From the NCBI GenBank assembly GCA_900767595.1, contig CAAFZS010000051.1:1-38663 (forward strand): a stretch of DNA of 38,663 nt, read 5' to 3'. The first letter of the stretch is position 1. Each line of letters opens with the position of its first letter. The translations under genes and the position numbers were made by a program. This stretch comes from Bacteroidales bacterium (GTDB lineage Bacteria; Bacteroidota; Bacteroidia; Bacteroidales; Paludibacteraceae). The notes under the pieces were generated by a model. It saw nothing but the letters and a program-made list of their open reading frames with translations, searched no databases and was not told the origin of the DNA. This document shows positions 6,700-14,478 of the stretch, piece after piece.

Positions 6700-7161
6700 A
6701 TGGAAGAAAAACTCACCAAACAACTCAATTGGTATTATTACGGAATGATGGTATTGACCCTTCTTTCGGGGCTGGTTGCCTATTTGCTCTTTTACCATTT
6801 CCGCGTCTTTGACCCGCTACCCACACTCTCTACACTGGGTCAGACGGTGCAGTATATCGTCATTGCCGATGCCTTGTTCTTTATCCCGATGGGACTTTAC
6901 GGTTTTAAGCGCCGTTGCGATAAGATTCGCCGTATCGAGGATGAAACAGAGAAGTATAAACAATATAAGAAGGAAGCTATCATTCGTATTATCGTGGTAA
7001 GTAATACGATGGTATTGGGTATCTTTGCCTATTACTGGATGGGTTGCTACAAGTCGATGTTGTGGGTAGCCGCTATCGCTGCTATCGGTTGGTACTTCAC
7101 CAAACCCACTCCCCGCAAGATCCAACTCGAACTCCTCCCTCCCGATGTCGAGACTTATTAA
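6700..7161 (+). CDS. Small integral membrane protein, hypothetical
   Basis: This 153-residue protein follows recR after four bases. It has about four hydrophobic segments: residues 13-32 (MMVLTLLSGLVAYLLFYHF), 50-67 (VQYIVIADALFFIPMGLY), 94-113 (IIRIIVVSNTMVLGIFAYYW) and 117-131. A basic, charged loop (KRRCDKIRRIEDETEKYKQYKKE) lies between segments two and three and is probably cytoplasmic. No family is recognised and no catalytic motif is visible. The spacing suggests co-transcription with recR. Confidence 0.7.
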   Translation: MEEKLTKQLNWYYYGMMVLTLLSGLVAYLLFYHFRVFDPLPTLSTLGQTVQYIVIADALFFIPMGLYGFKRRCDKIRRIEDETEKYKQYKKEAIIRIIVVSNTMVLGIFAYYWMGCYKSMLWVAAIAAIGWYFTKPTPRKIQLELLPPDVETY

Positions 7162-7198
7162 CAATCCACTATCCACTATCCACTATCCACTATCCACA
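7162..7198 (+). repeat. Heptamer tandem repeat directly before a start codon
   Basis: Five tandem copies of a heptamer (TCCACTA four times, then TCCACAA) fill the whole gap between the membrane protein stop and the ATG at 7199. The same heptamer appears at 7619-7652, 29619-29651 and 30171-30196. No ribosome binding site is visible other than the repeat itself. Confidence 0.85.
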
Positions 7199-7618
7199 AT
7201 GATCATCGCTACAGATTTTGACGGCACGCTCGTAACCCACGAGTATCCTGCCATCGGCAAACCGATTCCGTTTGCCATCGAGACTTTAATTAAACTCCAG
7301 CAAGAGGACCATCATCAGATTATCCTTTGGTCAGTGCGTGAAGGCGAACTGCTGGACGAGGCCGTAGAATATTGCAAATCCAAAGGATTGGAGTTCTACG
7401 CTGTGAACAGTAATTATCCCGAGGAGAAACCTGAGGAACGCACCAACCGCAAGGTGGTGGCCGATGTGTATATCGATGACCGCAACTTAGGCGGACTGCC
7501 CGATTGGGGAATCATCTACCAGATGATCCACTCCGGCAGAGCTAATCAACCCATTCCCGATAACAACCTCGAATCCGCTCCGCGCAAACGCGGTTTACTC
7601 GAGCGTCTACTAGGTTAA
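7199..7618 (+). CDS. HAD-like hydrolase, BT0820-like
   Basis: This 139-residue protein starts MIIATDFDGTLVTHEYPAIGKP, a HAD motif I (DxDGT) directly at the N terminus. It continues with FAIETLIKLQQEDHHQIILWSVREGELLDEAVEYC and a late ADVYIDDRNLGG that holds the motif IV acidic pair. The size and order match the small BT0820-like proteins of Bacteroidota. The substrate is unknown; a phosphatase activity is expected from the family. I chose the ATG at 7199 because the longer frame from 7145 only reads through the heptamer repeat. Confidence 0.8.
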   Translation: MIIATDFDGTLVTHEYPAIGKPIPFAIETLIKLQQEDHHQIILWSVREGELLDEAVEYCKSKGLEFYAVNSNYPEEKPEERTNRKVVADVYIDDRNLGGLPDWGIIYQMIHSGRANQPIPDNNLESAPRKRGLLERLLG

Positions 7619-7652
7619 TCCACTATCCACAATCCACTATCCACAATCCACA
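7619..7652 (+). repeat. Heptamer tandem repeat before the acetyltransferase
   Basis: Units TCCACTA and TCCACAA alternate between the HAD stop codon and the ATG at 7653, filling the intergenic gap almost entirely. Confidence 0.85.
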
Positions 7653-8150
7653 ATGCTCACTCTCCGCAAGTTAGAACCCACGGATCTTCCGTATCTCTAT
7701 CAATGGGAAAACGATGCCAATGCTTGGCCATCGTCGGATAACCATAACCCGCTCTCTCAACACGATTTGAGGCAGTATATCGAGTCCTCTACCGGCGACC
7801 TCTATCGCGACGGACAACTGCGTCTCATCATTCTTTTTGATGACACGATAGCCGGTTGTATCGACCTCTATGATTTAGATGCCCGTAACCGTAAAGCCGC
7901 CATAGGAATCTATGTTGCTCCGGAGTTTCGTCACCAAAGGGTAGGGAGCGGTGCTTTGAAAGCCTTGGAAGACTACACCTTCGGGTTCTTGCAACTGCGT
8001 ATGCTTTACGCTTTCACATCAGCCAAGAACGCAGACGCTACCCATCTCTTTGAATCGGGTAACTACCATCTCTCAGCCCGCCTTACGGCTTGGACCCTCG
8101 AGTCCGATGCCTTCTTGTGGCAGAAAATAAATACAAAAACAATCGGTTAG
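7653..8150 (+). CDS. GNAT-family N-acetyltransferase
   Basis: This 165-residue protein is an acetyl-CoA-dependent acetyltransferase of the RimJ/RimL-like type. It starts MLTLRKLEPTDLPYLYQWEND, has the central strand IAGCIDLYDLDARNRKAAIGIYV, and the acetyl-CoA loop RHQRVGSGALKALEDY, with the Q/RxxGxG/A pattern. It ends with the typical YHLSARLTAWTLE strand. The substrate is unknown. The gene runs convergently into lon and overlaps its stop by four bases. Confidence 0.85.
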   Translation: MLTLRKLEPTDLPYLYQWENDANAWPSSDNHNPLSQHDLRQYIESSTGDLYRDGQLRLIILFDDTIAGCIDLYDLDARNRKAAIGIYVAPEFRHQRVGSGALKALEDYTFGFLQLRMLYAFTSAKNADATHLFESGNYHLSARLTAWTLESDAFLWQKINTKTIG

Positions 8151-10501
8151 ACAAGGGCAAGGTTAATCACCTCTTGTATATCCTTTACATAGTGGAAACG
8201 CAGTCCCTTCAAGTACTTGGCAGGGATATCCTCTACATCTTTTTGGTTGTCTTGACAGAGAATAAGGTCCGTTATTCCTGCACGCTTGGCAGCCAAAATC
8301 TTCTCCTTCACACCGCCAATGGGCAGCACTTTGCCCCGAAGCGTCATCTCACCCGTCATCGCAATGCGCGGTTTAACCAATCGACCCGTAAACGCGGATA
8401 CCAAAGCCGTGGTCATCGTTATACCCGCACTTGGCCCGTCCTTAGGCGTAGCCCCTTCGGGTACGTGAATATGCACGGCCATCGAGTCCAAGTCTTTGGA
8501 CTTGATACCGAACTGAGCCGCGTGCGCTTTGATATAACCAAGGGCAATCGTAGCCGACTCTTTCATGACATCGCCTAAGTTTCCGGTCAAGGTGAGGGTA
8601 GGGGTCTTGGCCTTCGATAAGGAGGTCTCGATAAAGAGTATCTCTCCACCCACTTGCGTCCAAGCAAGACCTGTTACTACACCGGCATACTTGTTCGTCT
8701 CCCACGCTTCGCGATAGAAACGCTTGCGACCGAGATACGCCACCACATCTTCAGGGGTGACGGTGGTGTTATACGGTTCTTCAAGTGAAATCTTAGTTAC
8801 TATCTTACGGCAAAGGGTAGCGATCTCTCTTTCCAGCGACCTCACACCCGACTCACGGGTATAATCCTCGATAATCTGCTCGATGATCTCTTTATTCAGT
8901 TTGAGTTGAGAAGATTTGATTCCGTGTTTCTCCAACTCTTTGGGAACGAGGTGTTTCTTGGCAATCTGCACTTTTTCTTCTTGCAGATAACCCGTCATCT
9001 CAATCAGTTCCATTCGGTCTAAGAGCGGACGAGGAATAGAATCCAATGTATTGGCGGTAGCGATAAACAGTACCCGACTCAGGTCGTAATCGATATCGAG
9101 GTAGTTATCGTGGAAGGTGCTGTTCTGTTCGGGGTCCAATACCTCGAGTAGGGCAGAAGTAGGATCGCCTTTATAGTCGGCACCGATCTTGTCTATCTCG
9201 TCAAGTACAAAGACCGGATTAGAGGCCTGTACTTTCCGCAGGTTCTCGATGATGCGACCGGGCATAGCACCTATATACGTGCGGCGATGACCGCGTATCT
9301 CTGCTTCGTCGTGTAATCCGCCTAAGGAGATACGGGCATATTTGCGTCCTAAGGCAGCCGCAATCGACTTACCGAGGGAGGTCTTACCCACACCCGGAGG
9401 GCCGTAGAGGCAAAGGATAGGAGCCGTAAACCGTTGTCCTTGACGCACTTTGAGTACAGCCAGATATTCGATGATACGTTCCTTGACTTTCTCTAAGCCG
9501 TAGTGGTCGCTGTCGAGGACTTGTTTGGCGTGATTGATATCGAAATTATCCTCCGTCACCTCGTTCCAAGGCAGGTCGAGGATGGTATTCAGATAGTTTT
9601 CTTGTGTCGAATAATCAGGAGAGTGGGGGGAAGTCCGTTGCAGTTTTTTGAGCTCTTTATCGAACACTTCCGCCACTTGTTGAGGCCAGTTCTTTTTCTT
9701 GGCTCTTGCCTCTATCTCCTTGATTACGTGGTCAGTATCGTCGCCTAATTCTTTACGAATAGCTGCCAGTTGGTGTTGTAAAAAGTATTCGCGTTGTTCC
9801 TTGTCAATGTCCGTCTTTGCTTGTGCTTTGATTTGTTCGTCGGTCTCTAAATCGTGCACACGGTTGGTCAGGTGTTCAAGGAGCATTTGTGCCCGTTCCG
9901 TCATCGAGTTTTGAAAGAGTAGGTGGTTGCGCTCCTTCGAACTGAAATGGAAATTAACGCAGATATAGTTAATGAGTGTGATCGGGTTGTCGATGTTCTT
10001 GATGGTACCGATAGCCTCAAACATAGGAGGGTCGGTTTTCTCAAGAAGTGAGATAGCTTGTTTACGCAGTTCCATCACGATACCGATAAACTCCTTATCG
10101 CTACGCTTAGGAATCAACTCCTGATAGACACCGATAGTGGCTTGAATCGTTTTGTTACGGGTAGTAACGAAGTTCGTACACTGAATACGCACCAAACCCT
10201 CCAGAATGACCATTGATGTATTATCCGGCATCGTAAAGATACGAATAATACGCGCGGCTGTTCCTAACTCATATAAGTCGTTGCCTTCGGGATCTTCGAC
10301 CGATTCGTTGATTTGCGTCAGTACAGCTAACGGTAACTCTTGCTCATACGCTTTCTTGACTAATTTCTGTGAACGAGGACGAGCGAGGTTTACGGATAAG
10401 AGTACACCTGGGAATAAGGACATATTCCTCAAAGGGAGTACATCGAGTACCATTCCCGTCGCTAATTTGAGGGTGGGTATATTATCGTCAGATTCAATCA
10501 T
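8147..10501 (-). CDS. lon: ATP-dependent protease La (LonA)
   Basis: Lon is a cytoplasmic homohexamer that degrades damaged and regulatory proteins. This 784-residue protein has the N-terminal substrate-binding domain (LPLRNMSLFPGVLLSVN), coiled region, the AAA+ module with Walker A GPPGVGKT at 367-374 and Walker B VFVLDEIDK, and the C-terminal protease domain with catalytic Ser691 in PKDGPSAG and Lys732 in GGVKEKI. The length is close to that of other bacterial Lon proteins. It lies downstream of fabD with a 57-base gap, and its 3' end meets the acetyltransferase gene convergently. No heat-shock-type operator was seen in the gap. Confidence 0.97.
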   Translation of the reverse strand: MIESDDNIPTLKLATGMVLDVLPLRNMSLFPGVLLSVNLARPRSQKLVKKAYEQELPLAVLTQINESVEDPEGNDLYELGTAARIIRIFTMPDNTSMVILEGLVRIQCTNFVTTRNKTIQATIGVYQELIPKRSDKEFIGIVMELRKQAISLLEKTDPPMFEAIGTIKNIDNPITLINYICVNFHFSSKERNHLLFQNSMTERAQMLLEHLTNRVHDLETDEQIKAQAKTDIDKEQREYFLQHQLAAIRKELGDDTDHVIKEIEARAKKKNWPQQVAEVFDKELKKLQRTSPHSPDYSTQENYLNTILDLPWNEVTEDNFDINHAKQVLDSDHYGLEKVKERIIEYLAVLKVRQGQRFTAPILCLYGPPGVGKTSLGKSIAAALGRKYARISLGGLHDEAEIRGHRRTYIGAMPGRIIENLRKVQASNPVFVLDEIDKIGADYKGDPTSALLEVLDPEQNSTFHDNYLDIDYDLSRVLFIATANTLDSIPRPLLDRMELIEMTGYLQEEKVQIAKKHLVPKELEKHGIKSSQLKLNKEIIEQIIEDYTRESGVRSLEREIATLCRKIVTKISLEEPYNTTVTPEDVVAYLGRKRFYREAWETNKYAGVVTGLAWTQVGGEILFIETSLSKAKTPTLTLTGNLGDVMKESATIALGYIKAHAAQFGIKSKDLDSMAVHIHVPEGATPKDGPSAGITMTTALVSAFTGRLVKPRIAMTGEMTLRGKVLPIGGVKEKILAAKRAGITDLILCQDNQKDVEDIPAKYLKGLRFHYVKDIQEVINLALV

Positions 10502-10558
10502 AGTAACTATACTACAAAATACTATTTTACATAATCGCGATTAAAACGACTAAGACTA

Positions 10559-11428
10559 TCAGTTTAGTGTAACCGTTGAGTCAATCTTTTTAATCAGGTT
10601 CTTAAGTACATCGCCGGGACCGAACTCACGGAACTCGGTAGCGCCATCGATGATCATATTTTTAATGGTCTGTGTCCAGCGCACCGGTGTGGTGAGTTGC
10701 AGTAATAAGTTGCGTCGTATATCGTCCGGATTGGTTTGCGGATAAGCGTTGACGTTTTGGTAGATGGGACAAACCGGTTGCAAGAACTCGGTTGCCATGA
10801 TAGCGTCTGCCAGTTCCTCGGCAGCCGGTTGCATCAACGGTGAATGGAACGCACCACCGACTTGCAGTTGGATGGCTCGTTTGGCACCATTGGCTTTGAG
10901 TACCTCACACGCTTTCTCTACGCCGGCTATATCTCCGGAAATAACGACTTGTCCCGGGCAATTGAAGTTAGCGGCCACAACCACGGCTCCGCTTATCTCT
11001 CGGCAAAGCTCATCTACTTTCTCGTCGGCCATTCCTAAGATAGCCGCCATCGTAGAAGGTGTTTGCTCACAAGCTTTCTGCATAGCTACTGCACGGCGAC
11101 TAACGAGTTTGAGGGCATCCTCAAAACGCAGTGCCTCACAACTGACGAGTGCCGAGTATTCGCCTAAACTATGGCCGGCAACCATCTCCGGATGGTCGAT
11201 ATTGAGCACTTTAGAGGCGATCACGGAATGCAGAAAGACGGCGGGTTGTGTCACGCGCGTCTGTTTTAGCGCCTCCGCATCATCTCCAAACATAATATCG
11301 GTGATGCGGAAGCCTAAAATCTCATTGGCTTGTTCGAACAGGTCGCGAGCTAACGGGTAAGCCTCATAGAGGTCCTTCCCCATTCCGGGAAACTGCGATC
11401 CCTGTCCGGGAAAAACATAAGCTGTCAT
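10559..11428 (-). CDS. fabD: Malonyl-CoA:ACP transacylase FabD
   Basis: FabD moves the malonyl group from coenzyme A to acyl carrier protein for fatty acid synthesis. The 289-residue protein has the opening FPGQGSQFPGMGKDL, the nucleophile serine in GHSLGEYSALV, the conserved Gln-Gly loop and the catalytic histidine in VGGAFHSPLM. It follows the V-ATPase K gene after only seven bases, so it probably belongs to the same transcript. There is no functional link to the ATPase that I know of. Length and motifs are normal. Confidence 0.95.
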   Translation of the reverse strand: MTAYVFPGQGSQFPGMGKDLYEAYPLARDLFEQANEILGFRITDIMFGDDAEALKQTRVTQPAVFLHSVIASKVLNIDHPEMVAGHSLGEYSALVSCEALRFEDALKLVSRRAVAMQKACEQTPSTMAAILGMADEKVDELCREISGAVVVAANFNCPGQVVISGDIAGVEKACEVLKANGAKRAIQLQVGGAFHSPLMQPAAEELADAIMATEFLQPVCPIYQNVNAYPQTNPDDIRRNLLLQLTTPVRWTQTIKNMIIDGATEFREFGPGDVLKNLIKKIDSTVTLN

Positions 11429-11435
11429 TTACGTC

Positions 11436-11861
11436 TTATTTAATCATCAATGCGCCAACCAAAGCCAAGATAGCGTAGAACTCAGGCAGAGCGCAATAAA
11501 TCATCGTATTGGTCAGTACATCATTACCGGCACCGATATTAGCGATACCATTGGCAGCGGTTTGACCTTGACGAATAGCGGAGAGCAGGAAAACGAGACC
11601 TGCACCTACGCCGATACCGAACAGCAATAAGCCATTCTCAGCTACGCTGAATTTACCCATCAACATAAGGAAAGCAACGAAACCGTACAAACCTTGTGTT
11701 GCAGGCAGAGCGGACAGAATCATATACTGACTGCTCTTCTCTTTGTTTTTGCGCAATGCGCCTTCTGCTGCATTAGCAGCGATGGTGGTTCCGAATGCAG
11801 AACCGATTCCTGACAAGCCTAAAATAAGGCCAAGTCCTAAATAACCTAATAAAGTTTCCAT
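11436..11861 (-). CDS. atpK: V/A-type ATP synthase membrane rotor subunit K
   Basis: Subunit K forms the membrane rotor ring. The 141-residue protein holds two hairpins (four membrane helices). Residues expected to bind sodium in the well-studied enterococcal NtpK ring have counterparts here: L52, T55 and Q56 in LPATQG, Q98 in IRQGQ, and the essential E127 in LPEFYA. This suggests a sodium-translocating ring, although a proton ring cannot be excluded by sequence alone. It is the last ATPase gene of the operon, separated from subunit I by a mini-hairpin array. Confidence 0.93.
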   Translation of the reverse strand: METLLGYLGLGLILGLSGIGSAFGTTIAANAAEGALRKNKEKSSQYMILSALPATQGLYGFVAFLMLMGKFSVAENGLLLFGIGVGAGLVFLLSAIRQGQTAANGIANIGAGNDVLTNTMIYCALPEFYAILALVGALMIK

Positions 11862-11882
11862 AATAATAAAATATTTAAATTG

Positions 11883-11975
11883 TTAATAATTGTTTTTGTT
11901 TTGATCACTTCGTTGTATGATCGCTTCGCTGTATGACCACTTCGTTGTAGGACCGCTGCGCTGTAGGATTATCAT
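11883..11975 (-). CDS. Repeat-derived leader mini-ORF upstream of atpK
   Basis: Starting from the ATG in the centre of the array, a 30-residue frame reads MIILQRSGPTTKWSYSEAII and ends 21 bases before atpK. The same start and frame occur in the arrays before atpE (18810-18914) and before cysE, where it is fused to the gene. It may be no more than a by-product of repeat identity; translation is unproven. Confidence 0.25.
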   Translation of the reverse strand: MIILQRSGPTTKWSYSEAIIQRSDQNKNNY

Positions 11976-12038
11976 TCAGGGCTTTGCCCGGTCTTACAGT
12001 CCCTCTGGGACGGTCTTTCAGCGTTAGCGGTCGTTCAG
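11903..12038. repeat. Composite mini-hairpin array between atpI and atpK
   Basis: Plus strand, left half: hairpins AC-TTC-GT, GC-TTC-GC, AC-TTC-GT and GC-TGC-GC separated by TGTATGA/TGTAGGACC spacers. The centre is GATTATCATT. Right half: hairpins GGGC-TTT-GCCC, GTCCC-TCT-GGGAC and GC-GTTA-GC separated by GGTCTTACA or GGTCTTTCA. Spacers of the two halves are reverse complements, so the whole array can fold on itself. The right end supplies the last codons of atpI. The two sister arrays are at 18841-19001 and 19698-19842. Confidence 0.85.
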
Positions 12039-13859
12039 TCTAAATGGCTTATAGAGCTTTCCGCTACCTTCGTATCCGGCATTCTTAAAGTATTCGACGA
12101 ACGTCAGACGCAGCGGGTGAACGAAGGCACCCAGGCAGGACATAAGCAAGTTCAGTACGTGCCCGAAGGTCACGATAACGACGAAACCGATGATGGTTCC
12201 TACATTGGGATTCTCCCCCATCACCATCAGTCCGAGGTCGTTAAAGGCTTGTCCGAGCATTCCTCCGGCTAAGCCAAGAGCGTATAGACGGATATAACTC
12301 AGCACATCGCCTAACAGGCCCGTTACCATCCCGTAGGTGTCCCATAATCCGGCACCTACATTGAGAAGCGGGTTACGCCCGGGGGTGTTGAAGATAAAGA
12401 TTCCCAACGCACTCACGCACGCGATAATAATAAGGAGTATCGATGTTATTTGTGGTCCAAAGATTCCGAGTGATGATAGAATCAATGTACTCAGGCCGCC
12501 GAGAATCAGTATGAGCCAGCCCCAAGCGGAGATGGTTTGTTTAAAGCCAAATCGTTGGGTAAAGCAGATACATTTGATGGTCATTGCGAGGCACAAGTGG
12601 ATCACACCGATGACGATAGCCAGTACCATCATCACATCAAAACTCTGGTTCATAGCCGCTACGGGTACTACTCCACCCTCGCCTATCCAGGACTTGAACA
12701 TCGGCAGTTTGGCTGCTTGAGGGAACCAGTCGGCTGCCCAGATATCCATTCCGAAGAATCCGCCCATCAGATAGCCGATGACGGTTGAACCGACACCGAG
12801 TGCCATAATGATAGGACCAAGACCTTCGAACATCTCAATCTTCATCTTACCTTTGTGGATAAGGTATCCGCAGAGGATAAGCAGCAGTCCGTAACCGGCA
12901 TCACCGATACAGAGCGAGAAGAACAGCAGGAAGAACGGACCTAAGATCGGTGTCGGATCAAACTCCGTATAGTGAGGCCAACCGTACATTCCGGTTAATA
13001 CCTTAAAGAGTCCTGTGAACCAGTTATTCCTTAGTTTTACGGGTGTATTGTCTTCCTTTGTCGGTGCTGAGGCCTCGTAATAGACGCCTTCCGTTGTCGC
13101 GAGTACGTTCTCTAACTCGGCTTTATTTGCGTCAGGACAGAATCCCTCAACCAGTTTGAGCGTATCTTCGGCAAGGTTATCCGTAGCCAGTTCCACTTTA
13201 TCCCAATCGATGGTTTGCTGAACGGCTTTGAGTTCTTTCTCTACCTCTTTACGCTCCCTACTCTGCCAAGCCTCAATGGCTTTGGCATTGGCTTCTATCT
13301 GCTTCTCAATCGCCTTTGCCTCTGCCTCTAACTCACTCACATTGTGTTCGTTAAGTCTTATCTCATCCGCGTTTATCGCTTCAGGCGCAGCCGGTCCTAC
13401 AGCAGGCTCTGCCTGCGGTCCTTCAGGCGTAGCCGGTCGTACTTCTACGAAGTACACCTTCCCCTCGCTTTCGCCAACGACTATTCCGCCCCACTCTTCT
13501 TTGTATTGGCTGGCGGTGCAGCAATAGCAGTGTAACTCATATCCGTTCTGTCGCATAGATTCCAACTTAGCGGTATCGAAGTTGCCCCAGATACGCATAC
13601 GTTGGATCTCGGCTTTAGTGGCAGCGAGTCGGGGTTGGAGGTTGTTTTGTTCTTGTATCAGTTCGTCCGAAGCACCTTGTTTGAGGATACGCTCTAAGTT
13701 ATTAGCTTTAGCGAGTACCTGTTGTAGGTTCTCGTTGTCGGCATAGCCTTCGGCTTTCTCATTGATGTGTACAACGCCTGCTTCACGGATACTATTAAGG
13801 AAGGCTTCATAATCGCCGTGGAACACCAAGAAGGTGTATTTAGTCATTTTCTCAATCAT
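12024..13859 (-). CDS. atpI: V/A-type ATP synthase subunit I
   Basis: Subunit I (V-type a subunit homologue) forms the stator and half-channels next to the rotor ring. The 611-residue protein has an N-terminal cytoplasmic coiled-coil half (to about residue 290) and a C-terminal half with seven to eight membrane helices, starting at GPFFLLFFSLCIGDAGYGLLL. The conserved arginine region lies in LSYIRLYALGLAGGMLGQAF. Residues about 134-162 are a proline/alanine-rich stretch encoded by a mini-hairpin array. The last residues (LNDR) are read from the array between this gene and atpK. It overlaps atpD by eight bases. Confidence 0.95.
   Translation of the reverse strand: MIEKMTKYTFLVFHGDYEAFLNSIREAGVVHINEKAEGYADNENLQQVLAKANNLERILKQGASDELIQEQNNLQPRLAATKAEIQRMRIWGNFDTAKLESMRQNGYELHCYCCTASQYKEEWGGIVVGESEGKVYFVEVRPATPEGPQAEPAVGPAAPEAINADEIRLNEHNVSELEAEAKAIEKQIEANAKAIEAWQSRERKEVEKELKAVQQTIDWDKVELATDNLAEDTLKLVEGFCPDANKAELENVLATTEGVYYEASAPTKEDNTPVKLRNNWFTGLFKVLTGMYGWPHYTEFDPTPILGPFFLLFFSLCIGDAGYGLLLILCGYLIHKGKMKIEMFEGLGPIIMALGVGSTVIGYLMGGFFGMDIWAADWFPQAAKLPMFKSWIGEGGVVPVAAMNQSFDVMMVLAIVIGVIHLCLAMTIKCICFTQRFGFKQTISAWGWLILILGGLSTLILSSLGIFGPQITSILLIIIACVSALGIFIFNTPGRNPLLNVGAGLWDTYGMVTGLLGDVLSYIRLYALGLAGGMLGQAFNDLGLMVMGENPNVGTIIGFVVIVTFGHVLNLLMSCLGAFVHPLRLTFVEYFKNAGYEGSGKLYKPFRLNDR
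13379..13457. repeat. Mini-hairpin array inside atpI
   Basis: On the plus strand, hairpins GGC-GCA-GCC, GCAGGC-TCT-GCCTGC, GGC-GTA-GCC and GTACTTC-TAC-GAAGTAC are separated by GGTCCTACA, GGTCCTTCA and GGTC. Since atpI is on the minus strand, the array here is antisense to the gene, unlike most other in-gene arrays. It encodes RPATPEGPQAEPAVGPAAPE in the linker of the cytoplasmic half. Confidence 0.85.
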
Positions 13860-14478
13860 GGTTAGCCTCCTTTTCTTGCTCTGCGGCCGCTTCGCGTTCG
13901 CGTTTACTCTTTACTATCTTCGAGGAGGACTTGGTCAGATTCTCTTCGTCTTCCATAAATCGTTTGATCTTACGGATAGCGTCCTGATAACCGGGTATCT
14001 GTACCTTCTCAAAGAGGTTCACTTTCTGCGTGGTTTTCTTACGGGCATATTCGAGTAAGTCCACCTTTCGGCGCACAAACTCCTGGCGTATGCCCACTTC
14101 GGCGATGGCTTTGAGTTGATTAAAGCCATCGGTAAACCACTTGGGAGAGGAGAAGATGTCAAACTCTTTGGTCGAATATACCACCTCATCTAATACGGGT
14201 ACGCGTACGCCGGCTATCTTTTTGATAGACATCCGTACGTCGTCCACGTGAATGAGTGTGGTATCAAACTCGCCCCAAAGGGTAATCATCTGGTCATAAT
14301 CTCTGATGCGTCGTTCCACTTCCTCGTCCAGGGCTTTGATCTCGTCCTTGGCTCGTTTGACTTCGAGTCGCAGGGCGGTCTCTTTGCTCTGTAGTGTAGG
14401 CAGAGAGCGTTGCCGCATCTTCAGATCTTTCTCCAGACCTTGCAGCGATGTTTTATTAAATTGATATTGTATTGCCAT
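13852..14478 (-). CDS. atpD: V/A-type ATP synthase central stalk subunit D
   Basis: Subunit D forms the central rotating shaft that couples catalysis to the rotor ring. The 208-residue protein starts AIQYQFNKTSLQGLEKDLKMRQRSLPTLQSKE, the usual coiled-coil start of the family, and ends with the second long helix (DAIRKIKRFMEDEENLTKSSSKIVKSK). Its ATG touches the stop of atpB and its 3' end overlaps atpI, so the operon is tightly coupled. Length is normal. Confidence 0.93.
   Translation of the reverse strand: MAIQYQFNKTSLQGLEKDLKMRQRSLPTLQSKETALRLEVKRAKDEIKALDEEVERRIRDYDQMITLWGEFDTTLIHVDDVRMSIKKIAGVRVPVLDEVVYSTKEFDIFSSPKWFTDGFNQLKAIAEVGIRQEFVRRKVDLLEYARKKTTQKVNLFEKVQIPGYQDAIRKIKRFMEDEENLTKSSSKIVKSKREREAAAEQEKEANHD

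Noticed and set aside
12537..12788. Open frames opposite the V-ATPase genes, and similar frames opposite lon, atpA and gcvT
   Set aside because: They are shadows of strong coding genes on the other strand, with no start context, promoter or family resemblance.
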